A program made the position numbers and the translations under genes. Below, in pieces: positions 53,513 through 62,704 of a stretch of 64,000 nt of DNA. This stretch comes from Orenia marismortui DSM 5156 (GTDB lineage: Bacteria; Bacillota; Halanaerobiia; Halobacteroidales; Halobacteroidaceae). Position 1 is the first letter of the stretch, and each line of letters opens with the position of its first letter. The stretch covers positions 520,821-584,820 of the forward strand of contig NZ_KB900617.1 in NCBI RefSeq assembly GCF_000379025.1, in the 5' to 3' direction. The notes under the pieces were generated by a model, which did no database searches, was not told where the DNA came from, and saw only the letters and a program-made list of their open reading frames with translations.

Positions 53513-55288
53513 TTAACGCCTTAGAACCATCACATTAAAAGAATTTTGATTTAACGATAAAGATTTATCTTTTATATCTGCAACTTGCCATTGCTCTCCT
53601 ATTAAATAGAAAATCTGAAATTCATCATCACTAGCTCTACCACTTAAGATACTAATATTATCCCCCCATAAGATCTGTTGTAGATCTGCCATTGCTATAG
53701 GAAGATCAGTAGATAATGCTGTTCTTCTTTGCCAATTATTCTCTTCTGTAAATTCATAATAAATTGCTTCTTCCTCTATTATACCTCCAGTTGTTTCACT
53801 CTCATTCCCCACTGTTACATAAGTTTCTTGTCCAACAATAATATCATTAAAATTACTATTCTTTTCACCTTCTGATAAAGTTAATTCATTATTGCTTCCA
53901 GTTGCATAATTAATCTCAATTTTATTATCTAAATCTATATCTAGGGTAAAAGGAGTTATTATAGCCTTATTTTCAGAACTATGACCAGCTAACATAAACA
54001 TTGAATTTGCCAAATCATTTTCTGCAAATTCTATATCATTAAATCTTGATCCTGCCAAAATAGAATTGCTAACTGACTTCCAATTCCCTTCAAAATTATG
54101 AATTAAGATATTGCTTGAACCATCATTTATATTTCCTGTAGTTACAAATCCTTTAATCTCTTGATCATCAACCTCTGTTTCAATATACTTAACAGTTCTC
54201 AGATCTAGACCTATTGTAAAACCAGCTTGTAAATCATCACTCCAGCTACCATAATCACTACTACTCTCATCAAAACTTGAAGAAATAATTGTTCCCTCAC
54301 TACCAACTGCAACAAAACGACTACCCCCCCAAGCTATCCCTTCTAATTCTATATCATCTAATACAACACTAACATCATTCTCTTTCTCCCAATTCACTCC
54401 ATCATCAGAAGTCATTATGATACCACTAAAAGTACCAGTAGATGACTCTTCTTCTCCTACAGCTACAAAAATTTTTTCACCTAAAGGTCCTCCATAAATA
54501 ATATCATTCAAATCAATATCTTCATCTAATACACTTTGCTGTTTCCATTCTTGCCCGTTATTAGAAGTAATTAGAGTACCACTATCACCAACTAATACAT
54601 AATTTACTGGTTTTACAATATAATCAACTGGAAAAGGTTGATTTACTCCTTCTACTTCAACTCTAATCTGATATGTTCCTGGATCTAGAGCTGATATGTT
54701 TGTTGCAGAAGGTATTGTTAAAGTTATATTTTCAGCTTTATTATCTTGGATTGTGACTTCGTTACTTTCTATCAAGACATCTTCTACATCTGTACTACTT
54801 ACTAATTTAGCCTTGACTCTGGCACCATCTTGAATTCTTCTAGTTTCTACTGTTAAATTAATACTATCTGGTTCATCTCCAAAGACATGACTATCTCTAT
54901 CGGATTCTACATTTACAATCACAGGGATATTAGGTAAAAAAGTTTCTATCCTTCTAGGATTTAAATTGTTACCTGCTCTAGCAATAGCCATTCCACCATC
55001 TACTGTTATATCTAATTGATTTTTATCATTCTCAGTGCCAGGCGCATTAACTGCTGGAAAGGTTATAGTCAAACTCTCACCAAAATTTCCTTGATCAGCA
55101 GAAATTTGGCCCACTACATTTTTTTGTGCCGAATTAATATCTGCTGTTAAATTCTGCGTCTCTCTTAAGGCAGAAAAACCATCACCAAAAAGATTCATCA
55201 TACTAATTAAAGCAACTGATAAGATGCTAACCGCTAAAAGAATCTCAATTAAAGTATACGCTTCTTCCCTTTTTATTAGACTGTTCAT
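53513..55288 (-). CDS. Large minor pilin (PilV-type start) with beta-propeller domain
   Basis: 591 aa. Prepilin start REEAYTLIEILLAVSILSVA with Ala-Tyr at the usual Gly-Phe cleavage junction, so processing may be inefficient. After a pilin domain and an Ig-like segment (about 120-225, VIVNVESDRDSHVFGDEP), repeated units VLVGDSGTLITSNNGQEWKQ, GIIMTSDDGVNWEKEN and FVAVGSEGTIISSS are BNR/sialidase-like propeller blades (about 228-591). A propeller at the pilus tip recalls PilY1-type adhesins. Confidence 0.74.
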   Translation of the reverse strand: MNSLIKREEAYTLIEILLAVSILSVALISMMNLFGDGFSALRETQNLTADINSAQKNVVGQISADQGNFGESLTITFPAVNAPGTENDKNQLDITVDGGMAIARAGNNLNPRRIETFLPNIPVIVNVESDRDSHVFGDEPDSINLTVETRRIQDGARVKAKLVSSTDVEDVLIESNEVTIQDNKAENITLTIPSATNISALDPGTYQIRVEVEGVNQPFPVDYIVKPVNYVLVGDSGTLITSNNGQEWKQQSVLDEDIDLNDIIYGGPLGEKIFVAVGEEESSTGTFSGIIMTSDDGVNWEKENDVSVVLDDIELEGIAWGGSRFVAVGSEGTIISSSFDESSSDYGSWSDDLQAGFTIGLDLRTVKYIETEVDDQEIKGFVTTGNINDGSSNILIHNFEGNWKSVSNSILAGSRFNDIEFAENDLANSMFMLAGHSSENKAIITPFTLDIDLDNKIEINYATGSNNELTLSEGEKNSNFNDIIVGQETYVTVGNESETTGGIIEEEAIYYEFTEENNWQRRTALSTDLPIAMADLQQILWGDNISILSGRASDDEFQIFYLIGEQWQVADIKDKSLSLNQNSFNVMVLRR

Positions 55289-55291
55289 AAC

Positions 55292-56818
55292 TTAATTCCC
55301 CTCTTCCCATAGAGGATTTTGATAAACTCTACCACCTTGAAAGTCTGCTTCTCCACCTAAGATTTCATAGGTATTTGTTCTAAATAAATCTACATTAAAA
55401 TGCGGCCCTACTCTTACCTCTTGACCTACAATTACTCCTAAATGAGTCTGAGGCCGAATGTTTCCTACTGTAGATAAGTTTATAATAGATTTAGGAGCAT
55501 AGATTGCTCTACTTAATGCTGAAGGATCAACTACTACAGCACACTCTAATGTAATATTATCTCCTCCACTAACAATATCTCCAAAAATACTATGGATGCT
55601 ATTTAGGAATATATTTGCCTGCTGAACATAGACATGAGCATTAATTCTCTGTCTACCACTTACCCTTAACGTCTGTAACCCATTATGATAAATAATTAGA
55701 TTATCACTATTAGCCCCTATACCTGAATTAATAGTTGAATCATCATTAGCAGGATCTTCATTAACAAATTGTAAATTATTGACATATAGATTCACCTTGG
55801 CATCAGACCCATCTGCCTTGTTAATAACTATATTTCCATCTTCTATGATAAGATTATCTACTCTAATAATTCTATCTTGATTAGCTACTTCTATTGTTAA
55901 TGTCTCACCATCAGCTATAGTAATATTGTCATACTCCCCATCTACATCTATAGTTAGCGCTGAGGTAGGTGTATCATTATCAATTTCTAAATCTCCCCTA
56001 TTATCAAGGTCTGTAGGATAAACAGGGAACGCAGGTAAAGTATACGGATTTATCACCTCTAATGTTTCTCTTTTTACATCTACACTATCAATCATTGCAT
56101 CAATATCATCTCTTACATTTTGATCTATATTATCTTCAGCTAAACCCATTAGAATATCAGTTCTTCCTGTTAGACTAACACTATTTCTGATACTACTATT
56201 ATATCTACCATCTGTTTCTCCTAATTGGAAATTATCCCCTTCCAAAACAGAAGATTGATTGATTAGAAAACCACCATTAACAGTTATATCTCCAGGAATC
56301 ATTACATCTCCATCAAATACAAGGCGATCCATAGCAAAAATACTTCTATCCAAATCAGCTACCCCTGACGTCCCCGTCGGCTGACCATAGGAAACTCTAA
56401 TAGTCTCTCTAGCCAGAGTATTGAAGTCACTAGCATCATTTATTCTTCCCACTCTACCTTCCGATGTTATATCAATGCTATTATTATCATCATTCATCGT
56501 TACATTAACTCTATATTGCTTGCTTAGATTGGAGTTAGATTCAAAATCAGTCCAAGCAGTAGTTCTGCCATCAGCTAATCCCCCAAAATTTCCTATCATA
56601 TCTGCCAGATTATGATCCTCTATCCAAGCTACCATTGCCGCTGCTCCTGAACGGGCTACATAACGCGCCTCTTTGACATTACTATCTACATCAACACTTT
56701 TGATTTCAGAAGCAACAAATGTAGATAAAGCAAATCCTATAATCCCAACGAAAAACATAACTATTATTGCTACTAAAAGTGCAGATCCTTGTTGATATTT
56801 TAGAAATTTACTAAGCAT
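55292..56818 (-). CDS. PilX-like minor pilin with beta-helix/bactofilin-like region
   Basis: 508 aa. N-terminal QQGSALLVAIIVMFFVGIIG is a PilX N-terminal segment (no standard leader charge pattern), followed by a pilin-like helix. Residues about 170-470 contain repeated short beta motifs (VMIPGDITVNGGFLINQSSV; LTIDVDGEYDNITIADGETL) suggesting a right-handed beta-helix or polymer-forming domain. Part of the tip-initiating minor pilin set. Ribosome site GGAGGTGAAG. Confidence 0.72.
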   Translation of the reverse strand: MLSKFLKYQQGSALLVAIIVMFFVGIIGFALSTFVASEIKSVDVDSNVKEARYVARSGAAAMVAWIEDHNLADMIGNFGGLADGRTTAWTDFESNSNLSKQYRVNVTMNDDNNSIDITSEGRVGRINDASDFNTLARETIRVSYGQPTGTSGVADLDRSIFAMDRLVFDGDVMIPGDITVNGGFLINQSSVLEGDNFQLGETDGRYNSSIRNSVSLTGRTDILMGLAEDNIDQNVRDDIDAMIDSVDVKRETLEVINPYTLPAFPVYPTDLDNRGDLEIDNDTPTSALTIDVDGEYDNITIADGETLTIEVANQDRIIRVDNLIIEDGNIVINKADGSDAKVNLYVNNLQFVNEDPANDDSTINSGIGANSDNLIIYHNGLQTLRVSGRQRINAHVYVQQANIFLNSIHSIFGDIVSGGDNITLECAVVVDPSALSRAIYAPKSIINLSTVGNIRPQTHLGVIVGQEVRVGPHFNVDLFRTNTYEILGGEADFQGGRVYQNPLWEEGN

Positions 56819-56860
56819 CTTGACTTCACCTCCTATATTTTAATCATATACTTCTATTCT

Positions 56861-57607
56861 TTAAAAAAGACCAAAATACCAATTAATAATCTCATTTCCC
56901 CAGAAGATCATTACTACTGTTCCTATAGCAATAAAGGGACCAAAAGGAATTCTATCCCTTCTACTCTTAATCCCAGCATAAATTAAAAACAATGAAATAA
57001 TTGAACCAATTAAAGAGCCTAAAAAGATTCCTAATAATGCAAATTTAGCCCCAAGCACACTACCATTTAATGCTGCTAATTTAACATCACCAATTCCCAT
57101 GCCCCCTTTAGTTAAGATAGCAATCACTAGTAAGAATCCTCCTGCTAATATTATTCCTAACACAGAATTCAGAATAGAAATATGGTCAAAAAAACAGCTA
57201 GTTAATAAAGCTATAACTACTCCAGGATAAGTAATCTTATTGGGAATAATTTGATATTTAAGATCAACAAAACTAGAAATTATTAAAAGAAAAATCAGAA
57301 TATTATAAATAAAAAAATGAGTGCTAAATCCATATTTCAAATATACTCCCAAAGAAAAAATAGCTGTTATTAGTTCAACTAATGGATATTGATATGAAAT
57401 TTTTGTCTGACAATAACGACACTTCCCTTTAGAGAAGACAAAGCTAAAGACTGGAATCAAATCAATTGCTTTCAAATCTTCTTGACACTTAGGACAATGA
57501 GATCCTGGCCAAACTATTGATTGATTTTTGGGCAAACGATAGATTACTACATTTAAAAAACTACCTATCAATAATCCTAATGAAAATATTATAATCTCTG
57601 CTATCAT
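56861..57607 (-). CDS. pilD: Prepilin peptidase / N-methyltransferase PilD
   Basis: 248 aa membrane aspartyl protease. Cytoplasmic zinc site with two CxxC pairs (CPKCQ, CRYCQ), DLIPVFSF, and the catalytic aspartates in SFVDLKYQIIPNKIT and GGMGIGDVKLAALNG. Cleaves prepilin leaders and methylates the new N-terminus. Lies just after the terminator behind pilA. Confidence 0.96.
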   Translation of the reverse strand: MIAEIIIFSLGLLIGSFLNVVIYRLPKNQSIVWPGSHCPKCQEDLKAIDLIPVFSFVFSKGKCRYCQTKISYQYPLVELITAIFSLGVYLKYGFSTHFFIYNILIFLLIISSFVDLKYQIIPNKITYPGVVIALLTSCFFDHISILNSVLGIILAGGFLLVIAILTKGGMGIGDVKLAALNGSVLGAKFALLGIFLGSLIGSIISLFLIYAGIKSRRDRIPFGPFIAIGTVVMIFWGNEIINWYFGLF

Positions 57608-57670
57608 TTGATTTCACCTATTTCCTGAAGATATTATTGTAAGCAAAGTTAAAACAAAGCATTAAATTTT

Positions 57671-57710
57671 ATAATACTTGACACTGTCAAAAAACAGTGT
57701 CAAGTATTAT
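57671..57710 (-). terminator. Strong hairpin after the major pilin gene
   Basis: Perfect 17-bp stem (57671-57687 with 57694-57710) and 6-nt A/T loop, 8 nt after the pilA stop. On the minus strand it is followed by an A-rich rather than T-rich tail, so it may be a partial terminator or a stabilising 3' hairpin that lets pilA mRNA exceed that of pilD and the minor pilins. Confidence 0.75.
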
Positions 57711-57718
57711 TTAAATAA

Positions 57719-58093
57719 TTATGGAGTAACTAGGAAATCTCCATTACTATTAATCTGAATAGTTCCGCTAGTATCAGGATCAGAATAATCTAAAACATAA
57801 CTAGCACTAGTAAGAGTAGTCTGGGTTAGATTATTTACTACACGGTTAGATGCATTATCATTTAATATATTTGTGAAAGTTGTACCAGTAGGATATTGTT
57901 GCTGAGTAGCCATTTCCATTTCTAATGCAGTTTGTAAGTTCTTCATTTCTGCTCTTGCTCTAGCAAATTCAGCTGTTGCTCTAGTATCAGCAAATCTAGG
58001 TAAAGCTATACCAGCTAATATACCTATAATAGCAATTACAATCATTAATTCAATTAAAGTAAAACCTTCTTCTCTTCTCAATAAGTTCATCAT
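57719..58093 (-). CDS. pilA: Major type IV pilin
   Basis: About 124 aa. Short leader ending RREEG, mature start FTLIELMIVIAIIGILAGIA with the conserved Glu5. A compact globular domain follows, with no cysteines. ATG at 58093 is preferred: AAGGAG lies 8 nt upstream, while the GTG at 58102 is within that site. The strong hairpin behind it and a TATAAT-like element in the gap after pilC suggest high separate expression. Confidence 0.94.
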   Translation of the reverse strand: MMNLLRREEGFTLIELMIVIAIIGILAGIALPRFADTRATAEFARARAEMKNLQTALEMEMATQQQYPTGTTFTNILNDNASNRVVNNLTQTTLTSASYVLDYSDPDTSGTIQINSNGDFLVTP

Positions 58094-58213
58094 TTTCTCC
58101 ACTCCTTTTTATTCTTTTTCTTTAATTATAGTAAATCAAAAAGCAACTTAATCCTTTTCTCCTATAACCACCCCCTCATATAAGTATAATAATCTAATCT
58201 ATAAAGTAAAAGA

Positions 58214-59437
58214 TTAAATTCCTTGTACCATATCAAACATCGGTAACATCATTGCTGCTACAATCCCTCCAACTACTACCCCCATAACAACAATCATAAG
58301 TGGTTCAATTAATGAGACTGCAGCTTCTACTGTATGTTCAACTTCCTTTTCGTAAAAGTCAGATATCTTTAGTAACATCTCATCCAATTTACCAGTCTCT
58401 TCCCCTACTTTAATCATCTGTAAAACCATCATCGGAAAGACACCATTTTTTCGCAAAGGAATAGCGATACTCTCACCTTCACTAATGCTCTTTCTAGCCT
58501 CTCTAATACTATCAGCAATAACTTGATTACTAATGATATTGGCGACTATATCTAGGCCTTCCAAAATAGAAACACCACTATTGACCAAAATTCCTAAGGT
58601 TCTAGTAAATCTAGCCACAGCAATTTTGGTTAATAACTTTCCGAAAACAGGAACCTTTAATTTGAAAGCATCTATCTTCTTTCTTCCTGACTCCCGCTGA
58701 TAATATAGATAAATTGATATAATTGGAGCAAATATAACAAGAGGAACTACATACCAATGAATTGTCAGAAATTTACTTAACCCCAATAAGGCTCTAGTGA
58801 TTAGCGGCAATTGCTGACCCATATTTTCAAACATCTCAACAAAGGTTGGTAAGACCCCCATTATTAAGAAAATCACTATACCTACTGCAACTACAGATAT
58901 GATTAAAGGATAAGCCATGGCAGACTTAATCTTTTGTGATAGTTCATTTTCACTTTCGAAGTGATCTGCCATCTCTTCTAAAGTGCTATCTAACAAACCA
59001 CCTATCTCTGCTGCTTCAATCATACTAATTAGTAATTTAGGAAAAATCTTCTTTTCCTCTTTCATTGCTGTAGATAGTGCCATTCCACCTTCCACTTTTT
59101 CCTTAATATTGCCTACAGCTTCCCTTAATTTAGAATTCTCAGTCTGCTCTGTTAAGATATCTAGTGACTTGACCAATGAAAGACCAGAATTAATCATAGT
59201 AGAAAACTGACGACAAAATAGAGCTAAATCACTTAATTTGACCCTATTCAAGAAAGGAAGTTTTATATTAGAGCTCTTTTTTTCTTGCTCTTCCTTCTCA
59301 ATAGAGGTTATATAAAACCCTCTATCCCTTAACCTCCTTGCTACGATCTCTTCATTTTCTGCTTCTATCAAACCTTCAGTCAATGAACCTTGCGAATCTC
59401 TAGCTTTGTATAAGAATACCTGTGCAATAACTGCCAC
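58214..59437 (-). CDS. pilC: Type IV pilus platform protein PilC
   Basis: 407 aa. Two GspF domains: LALFCRQFSTMINSGLSLVKSLD and TRTLGILVNSGVSILEGLD, each with the G(L/V)S motif and followed by membrane helices; YKARDSQGSLTEG at the start is the usual N-terminal segment. Inner-membrane platform on which PilB and PilT act. The GTG start abuts AAGGGGG; an ATT at 59428 would have better spacing, so the exact start is uncertain. Confidence 0.95.
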   Translation of the reverse strand: MAVIAQVFLYKARDSQGSLTEGLIEAENEEIVARRLRDRGFYITSIEKEEQEKKSSNIKLPFLNRVKLSDLALFCRQFSTMINSGLSLVKSLDILTEQTENSKLREAVGNIKEKVEGGMALSTAMKEEKKIFPKLLISMIEAAEIGGLLDSTLEEMADHFESENELSQKIKSAMAYPLIISVVAVGIVIFLIMGVLPTFVEMFENMGQQLPLITRALLGLSKFLTIHWYVVPLVIFAPIISIYLYYQRESGRKKIDAFKLKVPVFGKLLTKIAVARFTRTLGILVNSGVSILEGLDIVANIISNQVIADSIREARKSISEGESIAIPLRKNGVFPMMVLQMIKVGEETGKLDEMLLKISDFYEKEVEHTVEAAVSLIEPLMIVVMGVVVGGIVAAMMLPMFDMVQGI

Positions 59438-59453
59438 CCCCCTTAATATAATT

Positions 59454-60512
59454 TTAAATTAAATTCTTTAGAAGCTTAGTATCATTAGCTCTACTTAGAG
59501 CTTGATCCCAACTTATTTCACCCCTAGCATATAAATCTTTTAATGAAGAATCCATAGTATGCATTCCTATATCTTTATTGGTTTGCATAATCGTTTCCAA
59601 TTGATGAATTTTACCTTCCCTGATTAAATTTCTAACTGCAGAATTAGAAATTAATAATTCAGTAGCTGCTATTCTATCCAAAGCATCAATTCCAGGCATT
59701 AGTTGTTGAGAGAAAACTCCTACTAAACTAAGAGCTAACTGTGTTCTAACTTGTTGTTGCTGGTGTGGGGGAAATACATTAATGACCCTTTCAATACTTT
59801 CTGCAGCTCCATTAGTATGTAGAGTAGCTAAAACTAAATGACCAGTTTCTGCTGCAGTAATTGCTGTAGAAATAGTATCTAAATCTCTCATCTCACCCAC
59901 CAAAATAATATCTGGATCTTGACGCAATGAAGAACGTAAGCCATTAGCAAAACTTTGAGTATCAGACCCTATCTCCCTTTGATTAATTATAGATTTTTTA
60001 TGATGGTGAACATATTCAATTGGGTCTTCTAAAGTTATAATATGCCTGTCTAACTTTTCATTAATTAAATCTATTATAGAAGCTAAAGTAGTAGATTTAC
60101 CACTACCTGTAGGGCCAGTAACTAAAAATAATCCTCTAGGCTTTAATGCAATCTCTTCAAGAACTGAAGGCAAACCTAATTCCTCTAATCTAGGAATTTC
60201 ATGGGGAATAATTCTTAAAACAGCTCCTGCACTTCCTCTTTGATGAAAGGCATTAACTCTAAAACGGTGATCAAACTCACCTGAATCTAAATGAAAAGCA
60301 AAGTCAACTTCCCCTTTTTCTTGAAAGATCTTTTTTTGAGGTTCTTGCATCATCATTGAAACTAAATTAAGCATCTTTTCGGGAGTTAATATTTCTTCTC
60401 CAATAGCCTCCAACTTACTTTTAACTCTAACCATAGGAGATGCACCTACAGTCAAATGAATATCAGAAGCTTCTATTTTAATCGCTTTTTTTAATATTTC
60501 GTCTAATCTCAT
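59454..60512 (-). CDS. pilT: Twitching/retraction ATPase PilT
   Basis: About 352 aa hexameric ATPase that retracts the pilus. N-terminal ASDIHLTVGASPMVR, Walker A VTGPTGSGKSTTLAS, Asp box TLEDPIEYVHHH, Walker B ILVGEMRDLDTI, His box LATLHTNGAAESI, and the AIRNLIREGK-like SAVRNLIREGKIHQL typical of PilT. ATG 60512 follows GGGGGT; an upstream ATG at 60530 overlaps the pilB stop and is an alternative. Pili are therefore expected to be retractile. Confidence 0.95.
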   Translation of the reverse strand: MRLDEILKKAIKIEASDIHLTVGASPMVRVKSKLEAIGEEILTPEKMLNLVSMMMQEPQKKIFQEKGEVDFAFHLDSGEFDHRFRVNAFHQRGSAGAVLRIIPHEIPRLEELGLPSVLEEIALKPRGLFLVTGPTGSGKSTTLASIIDLINEKLDRHIITLEDPIEYVHHHKKSIINQREIGSDTQSFANGLRSSLRQDPDIILVGEMRDLDTISTAITAAETGHLVLATLHTNGAAESIERVINVFPPHQQQQVRTQLALSLVGVFSQQLMPGIDALDRIAATELLISNSAVRNLIREGKIHQLETIMQTNKDIGMHTMDSSLKDLYARGEISWDQALSRANDTKLLKNLI

Positions 60513-60526
60513 AAGTCTACCCCCTG

Positions 60527-62245
60527 TCATTCAACAAATTCTGGTTTTCCTAACTGTACTCTAGTAACTCGCATTACTTCCTCTAAAGTAGTAACACCAC
60601 TATTAACCTTATGTAAACCTGAAGCCTCAAGAGTAATCATTCCCTTTTCTATTGCTCTTTCAGCTATATCACCAGTGGATGCACCTTTAACTATCATTCG
60701 TTTAAGCTCATTATCTATTTCTAATATTTCATGTACAGCAGCCCTCCCACGATAGCCAGTATCATTACACCTTCTACATCCTCTACCATGATAAAAATCA
60801 ATAGTATAATTTCCCTCTCCTAGATACTTCTCTAAATCTTTATCTATTAACTTTTCCCTAGATTTCACTTTACAATCAGGACATATTCTTCTTACTAAAC
60901 GCTGAGCTACGACGCCTACTATTGAAGAAGAAACCAGAAAAGGTTCTACTCCCATATCTATCATCCTTGATAGCGCACCTGCTGCTTCATTAGTATGTAG
61001 AGTACTTAATACTAAATGACCAGTCAAGGCAGCATTAATTCCAATCTCAGCTGTCTCTCTATCACGAATCTCACCAATTAAAACTATATCTGGATCTTGT
61101 CTTAAAATTGAACGTAATGCACTTGCAAAAGTTAAACCTGCTTTATCATTAGTTTGAACCTGATTAATACCATCTAACCTATATTCCACTGGATTTTCAA
61201 CAGTAATTATATTTTCTTTTTCATTATCTAAAGAACTTAATGCAGAATATAAAGTAGTTGTCTTACCACTACCAGTAGGCCCAGTAATCAATATCATCCC
61301 ATGAGGGTGAGAAATCATCTGTTTGAAAGTTTCTAAATGTTCTGGTAAAAAACCCAAATCATCTAGATTTAACATCAAATTACTTTTATCCAAAATCCTC
61401 ATAACAACCTTTTCACCCTTTACAGTAGGTAAGGTAGATACACGCAAATCTATCTCTTTGCCATTTATAATCATTTGAATTCTACCATCTTGTGGTATTC
61501 TTCTTTCCGCAATATCTAAATCTGACATTATTTTTATTCTAGAAACTAATGCTGCGTGAACATTCTTAGGAATATTCATCTCTGTATGTAATATTCCATC
61601 AACCCTGTACCTTACTTGAATATCTTCTTCATGAGCCTCAATATGAATATCACTTGCTCTCAATTTCACTCCATCAGCAATTATATTATTCACTAGCCTT
61701 ACAATCGGAGCATCATCTACCATTTCACGTAAAGCATCAACCTGTACCTCTTCACTCTCTTCATTAGAATCCTTTACTTCCACCATATCTTCTAAAAACT
61801 CATTCAATATTTCATTGTTACTAAAGTATCTTTCTAAGGCAAGCTTTATCTCCGTTTTAGTTGCAATTACAGGAACAACTTCACAATGTGTTTTGAGTCT
61901 AATATCATCGATAGCCAATACATCTAAAGGATCTTCCATGGCTACAGTTAGGATATTCCCTTTTTTCTTAATAGGGATAGCATGGTGTCTATGAGCTAAA
62001 GCTGGAGGAATCATACTTATAACATCACTCTCAATTATAAATTTTTCTAAATCAACCTGAGGAATTCCTAATTGAAATTCTAATGCTTCAACCAAATCCT
62101 GTTCAGTAACTAATTCTAATTCTTGTAAAATCGATCCAAGCCTTTGGTCGCTCCCTCTTTGAATTTTTAAAGCCTTTTGTAAGTCAGATTCTGTAATAAA
62201 ATCTGCATCAACTAAAATATCTCCTAATCTTTTTTTCTTAATCAT
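60527..62245 (-). CDS. pilB: Type IV pilus extension ATPase PilB
   Basis: 572 aa. N-terminal GspE/MshEN-type domain (RLGDILVDADFITESDLQKA ... VEALEFQLGIPQVDLEKF), which in some family members binds c-di-GMP; Walker A ITGPTGSGKTTTLYS; Walker B IVLIGEIRDRETA; zinc site CPDC ... CRRC. Drives pilus extension. First gene of the locus after a long leader with a candidate c-di-GMP riboswitch. Ribosome site GGGGG with ATG 62245. Confidence 0.96.
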   Translation of the reverse strand: MIKKKRLGDILVDADFITESDLQKALKIQRGSDQRLGSILQELELVTEQDLVEALEFQLGIPQVDLEKFIIESDVISMIPPALAHRHHAIPIKKKGNILTVAMEDPLDVLAIDDIRLKTHCEVVPVIATKTEIKLALERYFSNNEILNEFLEDMVEVKDSNEESEEVQVDALREMVDDAPIVRLVNNIIADGVKLRASDIHIEAHEEDIQVRYRVDGILHTEMNIPKNVHAALVSRIKIMSDLDIAERRIPQDGRIQMIINGKEIDLRVSTLPTVKGEKVVMRILDKSNLMLNLDDLGFLPEHLETFKQMISHPHGMILITGPTGSGKTTTLYSALSSLDNEKENIITVENPVEYRLDGINQVQTNDKAGLTFASALRSILRQDPDIVLIGEIRDRETAEIGINAALTGHLVLSTLHTNEAAGALSRMIDMGVEPFLVSSSIVGVVAQRLVRRICPDCKVKSREKLIDKDLEKYLGEGNYTIDFYHGRGCRRCNDTGYRGRAAVHEILEIDNELKRMIVKGASTGDIAERAIEKGMITLEASGLHKVNSGVTTLEEVMRVTRVQLGKPEFVE

Positions 62246-62524
62246 ATATATCCCCCGTTTGTACTATAAATACCAAAATACCTACAAGCAATAAACATAT
62301 AAACCTATTTACAAGTATTTTCTATACAATCTCATATATTTTATTACCTTATTATGTAATATAGTATTTATTTTACTATAATCCATCTAATAATTTACCT
62401 ATGATCTATATTATGGTATATTATAATATATTCTGCCTTATTTAATAATTTCCTTCTTAATTAATAATTTATTTAATTAAAACCATAAAATTTAAGGTCT
62501 TAATTTGATATACAAAATAACAAG

Positions 62525-62554
62525 ACCCTAAATCCTCAAATTAGAATTTAGGGC
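62525..62554 (-). terminator. Terminator hairpin in the pilB leader
   Basis: CCCTAAAT (62553-62546) pairs with ATTTAGGG (62533-62526), followed by TCTTGTTATTTT. Its left arm is also the 3' end of the candidate riboswitch, so the two can exclude each other. Beyond it, 62246-62524 is AT-rich leader with no other structure I can name. Confidence 0.6.
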
Positions 62555-62627
62555 GGTTTCACCATTTGCTCTATATAATCCATAAGGTGACCAAATTTAG
62601 ATTATATTTCATCGCTTCCTGAAGTAA
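62545..62627 (-). promoter_or_regulatory. Candidate c-di-GMP-II riboswitch, leader of the pil operon
   Basis: Minus strand segments in order: GGAAGCGATGAA (62619-62608), TAAATTTGGTCACC (62599-62586), variable stem-loop, TGGTGAAACCGCCC (62564-62551). These follow the conserved plan of class II c-di-GMP riboswitches (GGAA..GATGAA, TAAATT-GG-CAC, GTG-AACCG-CC). A promoter lies just upstream and a terminator overlaps the 3' end, the usual arrangement for an ON switch. In Clostridioides difficile a riboswitch of this class controls a type IV pilus operon. Not every consensus base matches, so covariance scoring is needed. Confidence 0.55.
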
Positions 62628-62657
62628 ATATTTTTATTATAAAGTTAATATAAGGTA

Positions 62658-62686
62658 ATTATATATCATTTTTCCTTATAATTCAA
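62658..62686 (-). promoter_or_regulatory. Sigma-A-type promoter of the pil operon
   Basis: Minus strand TTGAAT (62686-62681), exactly 17-nt spacer, TATAAT (62663-62658). Start expected near 62651, about 25 nt before the candidate riboswitch. The transposase gene ends only 68 nt upstream. Confidence 0.65.
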
Positions 62687-62704
62687 GATATAATTACTTG
62701 TTTG

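Noticed and set aside
57671..57710. Relation between the pilA hairpin (GACACTGTC) and the possible ISLre2 end (TAGTGTCAAG)
   Set aside because: The shared stretch is only about 8 bases and the hairpin has a simple explanation as a transcript end.
58103..58213. Sigma-54 promoter before pilA
   Set aside because: A TTGCTT block is present but no GG lies 10 nt upstream of its GC, so the -24/-12 pattern is not met.
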